Source: Candidatus Sulfotelmatobacter sp.
Lineage (GTDB): Bacteria > Acidobacteriota > Terriglobia > Terriglobales > Acidobacteriaceae
Direction of reading: 5' to 3'
Length of the DNA stretch: 64,000 bases
Assembly: GCA_036500765.1 (NCBI GenBank)
Contig: DASYBM010000004.1
Span: forward strand, 1,488,001-1,552,000
The position numbers and the translations under genes were made by a program. How positions within the stretch are numbered: position 1 is the first letter of the stretch; the number at the start of each line of letters is the position of its first letter. Below, piece by piece: positions 18,120 through 26,924 of this stretch. The notes below the pieces were generated by a model. It made no database searches. It was given only the letters and a program-made list of their open reading frames with translations, and was not told the DNA's origin.

Positions 18120-19277
18120 ATGTTCATTTCGCGATTCCGTTGGACCGCAGTCATGGTGACGATCATTCTAGCCGCTAACGCCGCCGCGCAGTCCAAGCCG
18201 CGAGCCCGCGACCTTGGCGTCCCTTTCGATGGCACGCCGGGGCCAAATAACGCAATCACGGATGTGCGGGGGGTTGAGGTTGGCAATACGACGCTCATCT
18301 CCGGCGAAGGCAAGCTTGAAGTCGGCAAGGGACCGGTTCGCACCGGCGTCACCGCCATTCATCCCCGAGGCAAAGGCAGCAACGATGCCGTTTTCGCCGC
18401 CTGGTTCACCTTAAACGGCAACGGCGAAATGACTGGCACCACGTGGGTCGAGGATTCCGGGTTTCTCAACGGGCCGGTGATGATCACGAACACGCACAGC
18501 GTCGGAGTCGTGCGCGACGCCGTCATCGCCTGGAAAGTCAGGCACGGCACACCGGACATGGAGGGTTACTGGTGGTCGCTACCGGTAGTCGCCGAAACCT
18601 GGGATGGCGATCTCAATGACATCAACGGATTTCATGTTAAGCCTGAAGATGCGTTTCATGCGCTCGACACCGCCCACTCCGGCCCTGTTGAGGAAGGCAA
18701 CGTCGGCGGCGGGACAGGCATGATCTGCAATGAGTTCAAAGGCGGCATCGGCACTTCCTCTCGCATTCTCGATGGCAAATCGGGTGGTTACACTGTTGGC
18801 GTACTGGTGCAGTGCAACTACGGAGCGCGCGAGCAGCTTCGGATCGCGGGAGTGAACGTGGGCCGCGAGATTCCCGAGCATGCCGGCCGACAGCAGGATA
18901 TTGGTTCCATCATTGTGGTCGTCGCCACCGATGCGCCGCTCATCCCGACTCAACTGAAGCGGATAGCAAGGAAAGTCTCGCTCGGCCTCGGCCGCGACGG
19001 CAGTTACTCGGGCGACGGATCGGGGGACATCTTCATTGCTTTCTCTACTGCGAATCCTGGCGCGGTCGGCACCAAGGGACTCAGGCAGCTCACGATGCTT
19101 CCCAACGATTCGCTTAACCCGATTTTCCTGGCGACAGTGCAGGCCACTGAAGAAGCGGTCGTCAACGCGATGGTGGCCGCCGAAACTATGACCGGCATCA
19201 ATAATCACACGGTAGTCGCACTGCCCCACGATCGGCTTCGCGAGGTGTTGAAAAAATACAACCGCCTAAGCAAGTAG
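18120..19277 (+). CDS. exported P1-family peptidase (DmpA/BapA-type aminopeptidase)
   Basis: N-terminal nucleophile hydrolase of the DmpA family (peptidase family P1), which removes N-terminal residues from small peptides or beta-peptides after self-cleavage. A signal peptide (MFISRFRWTAVMVTIILAA, cut near NAAAQ) predicts export. The self-cleavage site is recognised in DIGSIIVVVATDAPL, where Ser263 (codon at 18906) would become the nucleophile of the beta chain. EGNVGGGTGM and GDGSYSGDGSGDIFIAFST are further family blocks. I chose the ATG at 18120, preceded by GGAGGG (18111-18116), over the ATG at 18066, because it puts the signal peptide at the N-terminus. The specificity is not readable. 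Confidence 0.88.
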   Translation: MFISRFRWTAVMVTIILAANAAAQSKPRARDLGVPFDGTPGPNNAITDVRGVEVGNTTLISGEGKLEVGKGPVRTGVTAIHPRGKGSNDAVFAAWFTLNGNGEMTGTTWVEDSGFLNGPVMITNTHSVGVVRDAVIAWKVRHGTPDMEGYWWSLPVVAETWDGDLNDINGFHVKPEDAFHALDTAHSGPVEEGNVGGGTGMICNEFKGGIGTSSRILDGKSGGYTVGVLVQCNYGAREQLRIAGVNVGREIPEHAGRQQDIGSIIVVVATDAPLIPTQLKRIARKVSLGLGRDGSYSGDGSGDIFIAFSTANPGAVGTKGLRQLTMLPNDSLNPIFLATVQATEEAVVNAMVAAETMTGINNHTVVALPHDRLREVLKKYNRLSK

Positions 19278-19366
19278 AGCGAACGCGCTGTGCCTGCGCC
19301 AGCAGACAGCAGATTCCTCGGGTTTGCGCGGAATGACAAATTACGAACTAAACTGCGAGCAAAGTT

Positions 19367-22363
19367 CTAGGAAGGCCCAAACGTACCCGCGCCATTGCGG
19401 TAGTCCTGCACTTCGATTCCGAAGCGCTTGATCATCGATTGCAGGGTCGTGCGTTTAATGCCAAGCCGGCGGGCTGCGCCTTCGGTTCCCGATAGCACGC
19501 CGTTGGTCTGCCGTAAAATTCGAATAATGTGCTCACGTTCCATTTCCGTGAGATTGTCGTCGTTGAATTCCGACGGAATTTCCAATTCCACGGGCGGCGC
19601 AGCCAGCACCCGCCCTTTGCTTAAGATCACCATGCGTTCGATCATGTTTTCGAGTTCACGGATATTACCCGGCCAGTTCCACTTCTGGAGGATTGCCATG
19701 GTCTCGTCAGGAATTTCCTCAATATGCTTTCCCATGCGCATGGAATGTTTACTGACAAAGTGATTCACCAGGATGGGAATATCGCCGCGGCGATCGCGCA
19801 AAGCGGGTAATTGAATTGGGAAAACATTGAGCCGATAAAACAGGTCCTCGCGAAAACCCCGGTCGGCGACGTCCTGATGTAAATCGCGGTTCGTGGCGGA
19901 AATGATGCGGACATCAACGTGTAAAGTGCGCACGCCACCGAGCCTCTCGAACTCGCGATCTTGCAACACCCGTAATAGCTTGGGCTGTAATTCGAGTGGC
20001 AGTTCGCCGATCTCATCCAGGAACAGCGTCCCTTTATCCGCCAGTTCAATGCGTCCGACCTTCTGACTGACGGCTCCGGTAAAGGCTCCGCGCTCATGGC
20101 CGAAAAGTTCGCTCTCCAACAATCCCGAAGGCACAGCCGCGCAGTTGAGTTTGACGAAGGTCTGGTCGTGCCGGGCACTCAACGCATGCACCGAGCGGGC
20201 AACTAATTCCTTCCCAGTGCCGGTTTCACCGAGCAACAGCACGGTTGAGTCGGTGGGCGCCACTACGCGAACGTTTTTCAATACCTGGCGCAATGCAGGA
20301 CTCTGTCCGATGATCTGTTCAAAACCAAGTTCGGTTTGAATCTCGCTTTCTAAGTACGATTTTTCCTGCGCCAACTTATCCCGCGCATCTTGCAGTCGAT
20401 CGGCCATCTCCCGGAATCTTGCGATGTCCATGCAAGCGCCGGTAATCCCGGTCACACCGCCGTCAGCTCCGATCAGCGGCTCGATTGTGACATCCAGAGC
20501 ATATTTCCTGCCTTCATGCGAAATCACGACGTCCTCTCGCGCGGCTACTCCGGTTTCCAAGACGCGGCGCTTCAGCTCCATCAGATTCGCCGCTTTCTTC
20601 GTCCCGATAATGTCCGCATCGGTCTTGCCCATGGCATCGTGCTGCCAGTAGAGCTGCGGGTTGTAAATCCAGGTGTAGCGCAGCTCGCAGTCCTGGTTGA
20701 AAACTGTGATCGGAGAATCCTTCAGCGCTACGCGGAAGCGCTCTTCACTGGCCGCCAGCGATCGTTCCGCCTTCTGCCGTCCTTCTTCCGCTTTCACCCG
20801 TTCTGTGACATCGCGCTGGATGCCCCAGGTGCGCACTAACTTCCCTTCCTCCACAACTCCAATCATGCTGTTGAGAAACACTTTGGGATTGCCGTGGCGA
20901 TCGATTTCATGGGATTGGCGCTCCACAACGCGAAAGCCAGAGCGGACGTACTCCCGCATGAGATCCCGATTTCCCGGATCATCCGGCACCAGCATGTCGG
21001 CCAGCCGTTTCCCGATCATTTCGTGCGAGGATGCAAATCCGTACATCTTCACTAAAGCGTCGTTGCACTCCGACACGTAAGAGTCGCGTCGAATGCGTGC
21101 CACCAGCTTGTCTTCGGGCAGATCAATGGGGACGGGGACGGTCAGATCCTCGCGAAAGATTCCTTCCGAACTTTGCGCCACGAAGCTCCGGTAATCTTCT
21201 TCGCGGCTTTGCAGGGCCAGTTCGGCACGTCTTCGTTCCGTAATGTCATGCGCCATCCCCCGTACCACAGGGAAGTCAACGCCCTCGGTGCGAAGAGTGT
21301 TGTTGTATTCCCAGGTCCGGCGTTCTCCGGTGCGGGACAGGACAATCATGAGCCCTCGGTCCGCGCCATGTGCCCTTAACCGGCCCAGGTACCCATCGAA
21401 CAATTCACGATATTCGGGCGCAATAAGATCGCGCATCGGAATGGCCAGCATTTCATCGACCTCATATCCCAGAAGTCGCGCCGGGGCCGGATTCACCGAG
21501 AGCAGGTTCCCGTTCAAATCGTGGGTACAAACGAGATCCTCGCTGTGTTCGACCAGATCGCGGCATCGGTCTTCACTCTCGCGAAGTTTATTTTCCGCGT
21601 GCTTTCGATCGCTGATGTCCCGGGAAACCGCGACGACATAATTGCTCTCCAGTTGGACCAACCTCATGCTGGTCTCTACCGGAAAGGTCGATCCATCCTT
21701 TCGCCGGTGAATCCCCTCGATCACCACAAAACCAGATTCACGGAGCTTTTTCAGCATTATCGTCCGCGTCGATTCGTCCAGGTTAGGATTGACATCGAAA
21801 ATCGTCATCGCCAGCAGTTCTTCCCGGCTGTAGCCCAGGTCCTGGCAGGCCTTCTCATTGACATCCAGGAAGCAAAACGTTTCCGGATCAACCACCTTGA
21901 CAGCATCGTTGGACTGATCGATTAGAGTGCGGAACAGGCGCAGCGAGCGCTCGGCTCGCGTGCGTTCACTTTCGATTGCGTGAACGCTATCCCGGCGCCG
22001 CCGGTACAGATTGGTAAGAACGCTGAGAGCTAATCCGACGACCAGAAACAACATTACGCCATTTCCATTGATGGGAAGACCGAACCTTGATGGGACGGCC
22101 ATTCCGGAGAACAAAAAGCTTGCTGACGCCGCCGACAAAATGACGGCGAAGACTCCGGGGCCGAGCCCCGCAGTCCATGCCACTAGCCAAATCAGCGGGT
22201 AGAACAGCACGAAAGGCGCGTTTGCGCCCAATATTTTATTTAAGGCGTAACGTGACAGGGTTGCGACGAATACAGAAATCAGGGCGAGGCCATATCGTCG
22301 CGGCCAGGTGTCAAGCGTGTATACAGAACTGGCGATGGTTCCCTTTCGATCGGCAAAACTCAT
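19367..22363 (-). CDS. membrane-tethered PAS-domain sigma-54-dependent transcriptional activator
   Basis: About 998 residues. An N-terminal DUF4118-like membrane region (roughly residues 20-125, four hydrophobic helices as in KdpD) is followed by four PAS/PAC modules (about 150-650), an AAA+ sigma-54 interaction domain (about 680-920) and a Fis-type helix-turn-helix. The AAA+ part has Walker [14 protein letters not shown], the sigma-54 contact loop ERGAFTGAV, Walker [13 protein letters not shown] and the sensor ISATNRDL, so it should be an active ATPase. It probably senses a membrane or redox signal and activates RpoN promoters. The ATG at 22363 has GAAAGG six bases upstream; an upstream start at 22465 lacks this. 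Target genes are unknown; no convincing -24/-12 promoter was recognised nearby. Confidence 0.9.
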   Translation of the reverse strand: MSFADRKGTIASSVYTLDTWPRRYGLALISVFVATLSRYALNKILGANAPFVLFYPLIWLVAWTAGLGPGVFAVILSAASASFLFSGMAVPSRFGLPINGNGVMLFLVVGLALSVLTNLYRRRRDSVHAIESERTRAERSLRLFRTLIDQSNDAVKVVDPETFCFLDVNEKACQDLGYSREELLAMTIFDVNPNLDESTRTIMLKKLRESGFVVIEGIHRRKDGSTFPVETSMRLVQLESNYVVAVSRDISDRKHAENKLRESEDRCRDLVEHSEDLVCTHDLNGNLLSVNPAPARLLGYEVDEMLAIPMRDLIAPEYRELFDGYLGRLRAHGADRGLMIVLSRTGERRTWEYNNTLRTEGVDFPVVRGMAHDITERRRAELALQSREEDYRSFVAQSSEGIFREDLTVPVPIDLPEDKLVARIRRDSYVSECNDALVKMYGFASSHEMIGKRLADMLVPDDPGNRDLMREYVRSGFRVVERQSHEIDRHGNPKVFLNSMIGVVEEGKLVRTWGIQRDVTERVKAEEGRQKAERSLAASEERFRVALKDSPITVFNQDCELRYTWIYNPQLYWQHDAMGKTDADIIGTKKAANLMELKRRVLETGVAAREDVVISHEGRKYALDVTIEPLIGADGGVTGITGACMDIARFREMADRLQDARDKLAQEKSYLESEIQTELGFEQIIGQSPALRQVLKNVRVVAPTDSTVLLLGETGTGKELVARSVHALSARHDQTFVKLNCAAVPSGLLESELFGHERGAFTGAVSQKVGRIELADKGTLFLDEIGELPLELQPKLLRVLQDREFERLGGVRTLHVDVRIISATNRDLHQDVADRGFREDLFYRLNVFPIQLPALRDRRGDIPILVNHFVSKHSMRMGKHIEEIPDETMAILQKWNWPGNIRELENMIERMVILSKGRVLAAPPVELEIPSEFNDDNLTEMEREHIIRILRQTNGVLSGTEGAARRLGIKRTTLQSMIKRFGIEVQDYRNGAGTFGPS

Positions 22364-22668
22364 AGCCAACCTTTCATACTGGGATTTCCCTGGGTCAAGA
22401 ACCGTGCTCGTGCACCATTCCCTTTCAGGGAAATGGCAATAAAGCGCAACAACAGCGTCTGGCAACGCTTCTTCCGCACGGAAGCGCTCTTATCGCGCCA
22501 CGGTTCGTCTCGTGGCATGGCTTTCGTCGGCCTTGGGGAAGACCGCGAAACAGTTGTTCGGGATCATAACAGGAGAATTCGGGGAAGTGACAAAAAATGA
22601 CAAATCAAGGAGATTCCCAAAACGGGAATCCTTGCGCTCGTTCCACATTTAGCAGGAATTGGTGAGGA
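22364..22668. other. 305 bp intergenic region between the PilZ gene and the sigma-54 activator
   Basis: No gene is seen. It holds the upstream region of the sigma-54 activator and, at 22591-22634, a terminator for the PilZ operon reading leftward. No sigma-54 or sigma-70 promoter could be placed with confidence. Confidence 0.5.
22591..22634 (-). terminator. rho-independent terminator downstream of the PilZ gene
   Basis: Inverted repeat with arms 22606-22618 and 22624-22634 (core GATTCCC/GGGAATC, loop AAAAC, a two-base bulge in one arm). On the minus strand it is followed by a U-rich stretch (complement of 22591-22605). It sits 35-78 bases past the PilZ stop and should end the response regulator/zinc-ribbon/PilZ transcript. 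Confidence 0.7.
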
Positions 22669-23094
22669 CTAGAGCGGCTCCAACTTGAATCGGCTCGGGA
22701 CCGGGCCTGAGGGCAGCCCGGCGATCGATCGCGCCATAGTTTGTTTCAACAGTTGCGTGATTTCGAGGTCCAACATGTGGCGCTCTTCCGCCCAGAGTCG
22801 AGTGAACCGGAAGGGTTGCAAATAACCGTGAGCTCCGCACATCTTCACACACATCGGAAAAAGCATTTGGGCCTGCGGCCGCACAATACTCAAACCCACC
22901 GCAATCGTCAGGTCAACCTTACATCTTTCGTCCAGGTAGGCAGGGAGTTCCAGCAATCCTCCGGTGACCGAGAGTTGATGAAGCTTGGCCTGCACTTGCC
23001 GGCCATTTTCGAGCTGAATGATTGCGGAAATGCGCCCCCGAAGATTTACGCGGGGAGCGCGTGTGGAGAGCTGCGGTTGAGGGAAGTGGGGCAT
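22669..23094 (-). CDS. PilZ-like domain protein
   Basis: About 141 residues from the ATG at 23094; a GTG at 23181 would give a 170-residue form that overlaps the zinc-ribbon gene. The N-terminal half has the PilZ pattern, with RAPRVNLRGRISAII (an R...R element) and LHQLSVTGGLLELP in place of the usual (D/N)xSxxG loop. The first position of that loop is not Asp or Asn, so c-di-GMP binding is uncertain. A second region (MLFPMCVKMCGAHGYLQPFRF) is Cys-rich and unassigned. It is the last gene of a short minus-strand operon after a response regulator and a zinc-ribbon protein and is followed by a terminator. Confidence 0.65.
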   Translation of the reverse strand: MPHFPQPQLSTRAPRVNLRGRISAIIQLENGRQVQAKLHQLSVTGGLLELPAYLDERCKVDLTIAVGLSIVRPQAQMLFPMCVKMCGAHGYLQPFRFTRLWAEERHMLDLEITQLLKQTMARSIAGLPSGPVPSRFKLEPL

Positions 23095-23122
23095 TCTATA
23101 TTCAATTATTTCGCCGACGAAC

Positions 23123-23344
23123 TCACGAATGGTGGGCTCCGAACACGGGAACGGATATTGCGTTGCGATCCAGTGGAACACTAGTAGCCAACAACCGACT
23201 CGTCCGCTGCATCCTGGCCCAGTCGTACTCGTAGGCTATCCCGCAGGCGAGACATCGCTGATAGTGGCGTCCCTGCTGGTCAATGCGCGGCCACGCGAAA
23301 CGATGGGTACAGCCACGTCCCAGAATCTGCTTCAGAAAATTCAA
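23123..23344 (-). CDS. small zinc-ribbon-like protein
   Basis: 73 residues with a probable zinc site made of CTHRFAWPR and RCLACGIAYEYDW (a Cys-x-His pair and a Cys-x2-Cys pair). It starts with TTG whose last bases overlap the TGA stop of the response regulator (TTGA), with GGGTGA upstream, so translation is probably coupled. Similar short 'WPR...CxxCG...YDW' proteins seem common in Acidobacteria, but I know no function. It may be a partner of the response regulator or the PilZ protein. Confidence 0.6.
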   Translation of the reverse strand: MNFLKQILGRGCTHRFAWPRIDQQGRHYQRCLACGIAYEYDWARMQRTSRLLATSVPLDRNAISVPVFGAHHS

Positions 23345-23769
23345 TGGCTCACCCTTGGGTTTCGGCTCTTCCAGTGATCGAGCCAGCGGGAGAAGAAGGG
23401 CTTGCGATGGTCACCCAATAAATCCTGCAAGCTCGAGAGCAGAATGTTGGGTGGCTGCGATTTGGACACAAACGAATCTACCGAATTCAGTTTGTGGGCG
23501 GGCAAAGGGCCATAGGCCGATAGAAGCATGATTGGGACGTGGGCATTGATCCGTTTTATCTTCGCGGCCACAACATCTCCGTTCATCCCCGGCATTTGGT
23601 AGTCCACAACCACCGCATCTACGGCATGGGTGCGGAACAGCTTCAATCCTTCATCGCCGCCGGTCGCCTCCAAGACTTCGTAACCGCTCTCTTCCAGCAG
23701 CATTTTTCGTCCAATGAGCCCATTCCAATGGTCGTCAATGCAGAGAATTCTTGCCTTTGCGCGAGACAC
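23341..23769 (-). CDS. single-domain response regulator (CheY-like receiver)
   Basis: 142-residue receiver domain with the acidic pair in ILCIDDHWNG, the phosphoacceptor Asp in AVVVDYQMPGMNG, a Ser in the switch position (IMLLSAYGP) and the conserved Lys in DSFVSKSQPP. There is no output domain; the last 30 residues are a basic tail. It therefore acts by protein interaction or as a phosphate relay. GTG start. It is the first gene of the operon with the zinc-ribbon and PilZ proteins; no histidine kinase is adjacent, so its kinase is elsewhere. Confidence 0.88.
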   Translation of the reverse strand: MSRAKARILCIDDHWNGLIGRKMLLEESGYEVLEATGGDEGLKLFRTHAVDAVVVDYQMPGMNGDVVAAKIKRINAHVPIMLLSAYGPLPAHKLNSVDSFVSKSQPPNILLSSLQDLLGDHRKPFFSRWLDHWKSRNPRVSH

Positions 23770-23981
23770 GACTCACGTTCCGATCCGGCCAGGAGTTGGT
23801 TGGGTTGAGCGCCGCCGTTCTCATTCGTCCCTATACAAGAACAAGACGTGAGCCGGCCAGCTATGAACTGCGTGGCAACTTAATTCTGCTGGCTGCACCG
23901 CTGTTCCGCAAATTACGAATGGACAATCCATCGGTAGTTACTCCCCCCGGACCTTTGCCGCCACCCTGAGCGTGGACCAAG

Positions 23982-24008
23982 AAAAAAGGCGAGTCGTCTG
24001 GACTCGCC
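23982..24008 (-). terminator. rho-independent terminator of the OmpA-like gene
   Basis: Perfect 8 bp stem (23988-23995 with 24001-24008, GGCGAGTC/GACTCGCC) with a five-base loop. On the minus strand it is followed at once by a run of six T. It lies 24 bases past the stop of the OmpA-like gene and is the clearest terminator in the window. Confidence 0.9.
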
Positions 24009-24031
24009 CTCTCGTTGCGGCTCAACAGCTT

Positions 24032-24928
24032 TCAGTGTTGCGTCGAACCCATAAGATCGTTTCTCATCAGGCTGACTTCGACTCGCCCTCCGCTGCTACG
24101 CTTCGCCGTATCGCTGCCGCCGGCCGGCGCGTTGCCCATGCTCAACACATAAATGCGGTACACCGGAATCTGGTGACTGAGAACCAGATAACGCACTACC
24201 GAATCCGCCATCTTCTGGGAACTCGCAATGGCCGCCTGCCCCCTGCCGGGAGCATATCCGCTCACTTCGATGATGTAGCTGCGTTGGTCCTTGAGCGGAG
24301 TTGCCATTGCGTCCAGTGCATCTTTAGCGGCCTTGCTCAACATGGTCTGACCCGTGCGAAAGCGAATTTCGGTTTGGCCGGTTCCCTTGTACTGATCGAG
24401 GTTGCCCACCATCTGCTCGGTCGATGCAACGCGTGCAGATGCCTGGGTTGCAGCCGTCTGCGCAAGTTGCGCCTTGTTGCCGGCATCGTTCGCATGTTGA
24501 TCCGCCAAACTGGATTTTTCCGACGCCAGCTGAATACCCTGCTGAGCGCGCATATCCACATCCTTGATTGCCTTGCCATTTTCCGAGGTCAGCTCATCCA
24601 GTTCATTGATCCGGTCCCGGATGGGAGCCACATGCCGCTGCACATATTTTTTGCTGGCAAATGGATGCGTCACCAGATTCACCACATTCGGATCGTCGCC
24701 ATCCCAGAAATTCTGCGGAGTATCGGCCTTGATTGGCTCTCGGTCATCGGAACTCGCGGTCTGAGAGGAGGTCGCAGCAGCGCCCTGAGCGGGAGCTGTG
24801 GAAGAAGATTGCTGTGCGAACGCCGGATGTGGCAACGTGACGGACATTACCGTGCATACGAGCAACCAAGGCAGCATGGACTTCAGCGCGGAGATCGACA
24901 TCTTTGTTTCCATTTTCTTTGTTTTCAT
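24032..24928 (-). CDS. exported OmpA-like C-terminal domain protein with coiled-coil linker
   Basis: 298 residues. A signal peptide (cut near PHPAFAQ, residue 39) is followed by a low-complexity Ser/Ala/Gln stretch (40-60), an Ala/Gln-rich helical region likely to be a coiled coil (95-175), and an OmpA-type domain (about 183-290, IRFRTGQTMLSKAAKDALDA to GGRVEVSLMR). OmpA domains anchor envelopes to peptidoglycan through a conserved Asp and Arg. Here the Asp position falls in GYAPGRGQ (224-231) without an Asp, and the Arg is Lys239, so binding may be altered. Monocistronic, with a strong terminator just downstream. Confidence 0.8.
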   Translation of the reverse strand: MKTKKMETKMSISALKSMLPWLLVCTVMSVTLPHPAFAQQSSSTAPAQGAAATSSQTASSDDREPIKADTPQNFWDGDDPNVVNLVTHPFASKKYVQRHVAPIRDRINELDELTSENGKAIKDVDMRAQQGIQLASEKSSLADQHANDAGNKAQLAQTAATQASARVASTEQMVGNLDQYKGTGQTEIRFRTGQTMLSKAAKDALDAMATPLKDQRSYIIEVSGYAPGRGQAAIASSQKMADSVVRYLVLSHQIPVYRIYVLSMGNAPAGGSDTAKRSSGGRVEVSLMRNDLMGSTQH

Positions 24929-25119
24929 TTTCGGACCTTCGTTTTCCGAGTGGTAGATCGGGAGACTCCACCCTGGGCAGATAGAAGTCTTACATTGTGC
25001 TCTTGGCGGGCCAAACGTGCAAGCTCTTCCTTTTGGCGATTTTGTTGGGCTGGCGGCTCAAATCCAGCGCCCTGCAAGGACTTTCGCCAACGTTAACGGT
25101 CGATTTTGGAAGAGAAAAG

Positions 25120-25350
25120 TCAGAAGGCCTGCGGCGGATAATGCGTGTTCTTGCGCTCCGTCTTCAACATCTTATTTTGCGCCTTCCGTTGCGCCTTGGC
25201 GTACTTCTTCGTCGCCTTCTGCTGCTTTTTCTCCGCCTTGCGGGAGGCGCGACTGTGCGACCAGGCGCTGCTCTGTGTCTGCGCAAAGCCCTGCATCGGG
25301 CACGCCACGCACAAGACACCGAACAGAATAAGAGCCGCAAGTACTTTCAC
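25120..25350 (-). CDS. small exported lysine/alanine-rich protein
   Basis: 76 residues: a signal peptide (MKVLAALILFGVLCVACPM, cut near QGFAQ) and a short, strongly basic mature region with repeated K/Q/A units (KAEKKQQKATKKYAKAQRK). A Cys at residue 17 sits in VLCVACP, so a lipoprotein is possible but the lipobox is poor. The mature region would be a helical polycation in the periplasm. Function unknown; it stands alone between the OmpA-like gene and the aminotransferase gene. Confidence 0.55.
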   Translation of the reverse strand: MKVLAALILFGVLCVACPMQGFAQTQSSAWSHSRASRKAEKKQQKATKKYAKAQRKAQNKMLKTERKNTHYPPQAF

Positions 25351-25477
25351 TAAACCCTCGCGCGCTACCGTTGGCGCGTTCCACCAAGAACAATTCTACA
25401 TCAGAGCTGTAGATCATTCCGCGGGGGATGGAAGTCCAAGGTCCCGGGTCTGACGCCCAGCGCCCTGATGCCCAACT

Positions 25478-26815
25478 TTAATCCTTTACTGCTCTATCGG
25501 TAATCTCCAGCCCCTTATCGATAATGGCGAATGCCTCTCGGAGTTGCGCTTCATTGATGCAGAGCGGAGGGTTGGTGTAGAACGAGTTCCAGCGCACGAT
25601 CGTGTACAGTCCCTGCTCCCGGAAGAAACGGCCCAGCGCTCCCATCTCCTCCGAAGTTCCGTTGAACGGAGCCATCGGCTGCCGCGTCTTCCGGCTGCGC
25701 ACCAGCTCTACGATCCCAAACAAGCCAATTGAGCGCACCGCGCCAACCGAAGGATGCTTGGCCTGCAACTCGGCTCCGAGGTCTTTCATAATCGCGCCCA
25801 TCTTCCGCGAATTTTCGATGAGCTTATCCTCCTCGTACACGCGAATCGTCGCCAGCGCCGCCGCGCATCCCATAGGATGCGAGTTGTAAGTCAGCCCGCC
25901 GTAGAACACCTTGTCCTGAAAATGTTGCGCGATGTGGTGCCGCATGCCCACGGCTCCCAATGGGAGATAACTCGCAGTCAGTCCTTTCGCCATGCAGATC
26001 AGGTCCGGAACCACCTTCCAGTGATCGATGGCGAACCATTCGCCTGTGCGCCCAAACCCAGCCATAACTTCATCGGCAATCATCAGGATGCCATATTTGT
26101 CGCAAAGCGTGCGCACGCCTTGCATGTAGCCGTCGGGCGGAATGAGTATGCCGTTCGTGCCGACGACTGTTTCGAGTATGAAAGCCGCAATCGTCTGCGG
26201 GCCTTCGAGTTGCATGGTCTCCTCAATCATCGTGAGCGAAGTTTCAGCCGACTCCCAGCCGCGCTCGATGCCGTGATAAGGATCCAGCACGCGCACCACT
26301 CCCGGAATCCCCGGTTCAGCGGGCCATCGACGCGGATCGCCGGTGAGCGAAATGGCTCCCGCCGTTGCCCCATGATAAGAACGATAGCGGGCCATAATCT
26401 TGTGCCGGCCGGTGAAAAAGCGCGCGAGCTTGATGGCATTCTCGTTGGCCTCAGCGCCGCCATTCGTGAAGAAAAAAGTGTCGATGTCGCCCGGAGTGAT
26501 TTCCGCGAGCTTCGCACCCAGGCGCGCCCGCGGCTCGGTCGCCATAAACGGATTCGCGTAAGCGAGCGTTTGTGCCTGCTCATGAATCGCCGCGATCACA
26601 CGTTCATCGCCGTGTCCAATGTTCACCGACATCAACTGACTGTTGAAGTCGATGAAGCGCTTGCCTTCGGGCGTCCAGAAATAAATGCCCTTCGCCTTGG
26701 CCACAGGAATGGGATCGACCTTCGATTGCGCCGACCACTCAAACAGCGTGTGCTTCTTGGTGAGATCAATGATTTCCTGGCCGGACATGGCGGGATTCAC
26801 GGTTGCTGTAGTCAT
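25478..26815 (-). CDS. class III aminotransferase, probable beta-alanine/omega-amino acid:pyruvate type
   Basis: PLP enzyme of 445 residues in the class III (omega-aminotransferase) group. The PLP Lys is in CMAKGLTASYLPLGAVGM; other family blocks are TNGGAEANENAIKLAR, SYHGATAGAISLTGDPRRWP and the Asp of IADEVMAGFGRTGEWF. It moves an amino group from an omega-amino acid or diamine to a keto acid. It is the promoter-distal gene of the minus-strand cluster, next to a methylmalonate-semialdehyde dehydrogenase gene. That pairing suggests beta-alanine to malonate semialdehyde to acetyl-CoA, the end of spermidine or propanediamine breakdown. Taurine:pyruvate transaminase is a possible alternative. 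Confidence 0.85.
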   Translation of the reverse strand: MTTATVNPAMSGQEIIDLTKKHTLFEWSAQSKVDPIPVAKAKGIYFWTPEGKRFIDFNSQLMSVNIGHGDERVIAAIHEQAQTLAYANPFMATEPRARLGAKLAEITPGDIDTFFFTNGGAEANENAIKLARFFTGRHKIMARYRSYHGATAGAISLTGDPRRWPAEPGIPGVVRVLDPYHGIERGWESAETSLTMIEETMQLEGPQTIAAFILETVVGTNGILIPPDGYMQGVRTLCDKYGILMIADEVMAGFGRTGEWFAIDHWKVVPDLICMAKGLTASYLPLGAVGMRHHIAQHFQDKVFYGGLTYNSHPMGCAAALATIRVYEEDKLIENSRKMGAIMKDLGAELQAKHPSVGAVRSIGLFGIVELVRSRKTRQPMAPFNGTSEEMGALGRFFREQGLYTIVRWNSFYTNPPLCINEAQLREAFAIIDKGLEITDRAVKD

Positions 26816-26830
26816 TTTTTCTCATTTCAC

Positions 26831-26923
26831 GAATTGAGTAATTGGGAAATTTTGTAATTGAATAATTGTCGGCCGCAGGCGTTTTCAATTACCCAATTTC
26901 TCAATTTCGCAATTACTCAATTC
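26831..26923. repeat. long AT-rich inverted repeat between two genes
   Basis: A perfect 14 bp outer pair (26831-26844 with 26910-26923, GAATTGAGTAATTG and its complement) continues inward as an imperfect stem through repeated AATTG/CAATT units to about 26872 and 26885. It fills the 109 bp gap between the mmsA-like gene and the aminotransferase gene. In RNA it would form a long hairpin. It is far more AT-rich than its surroundings. Confidence 0.75.
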
Positions 26924-26924
26924 C

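Noticed and set aside
19278-19366. Possible eroded copy of the REP-like repeat or a terminator between convergent genes
   Set aside because: Only short words (CCTCGGGTTTGCGCGGAATGAC) recall the repeat; no stem with a T-run and no alignable length.
22366-22560. Sigma-54 (-24/-12) promoter before the PAS activator
   Set aside because: TGGCA-like words occur but none with the correct spacing to a GC element.
23972-25096. 374-codon plus-strand frame opposite the OmpA-like gene
   Set aside because: The minus-strand product has a signal peptide, OmpA fold and terminator; this frame reads through that terminator and has no domain.
25754-26857. 367-codon plus-strand frame opposite the first aminotransferase
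   Set aside because: Shadow of a class III aminotransferase with an intact PLP Lys motif.
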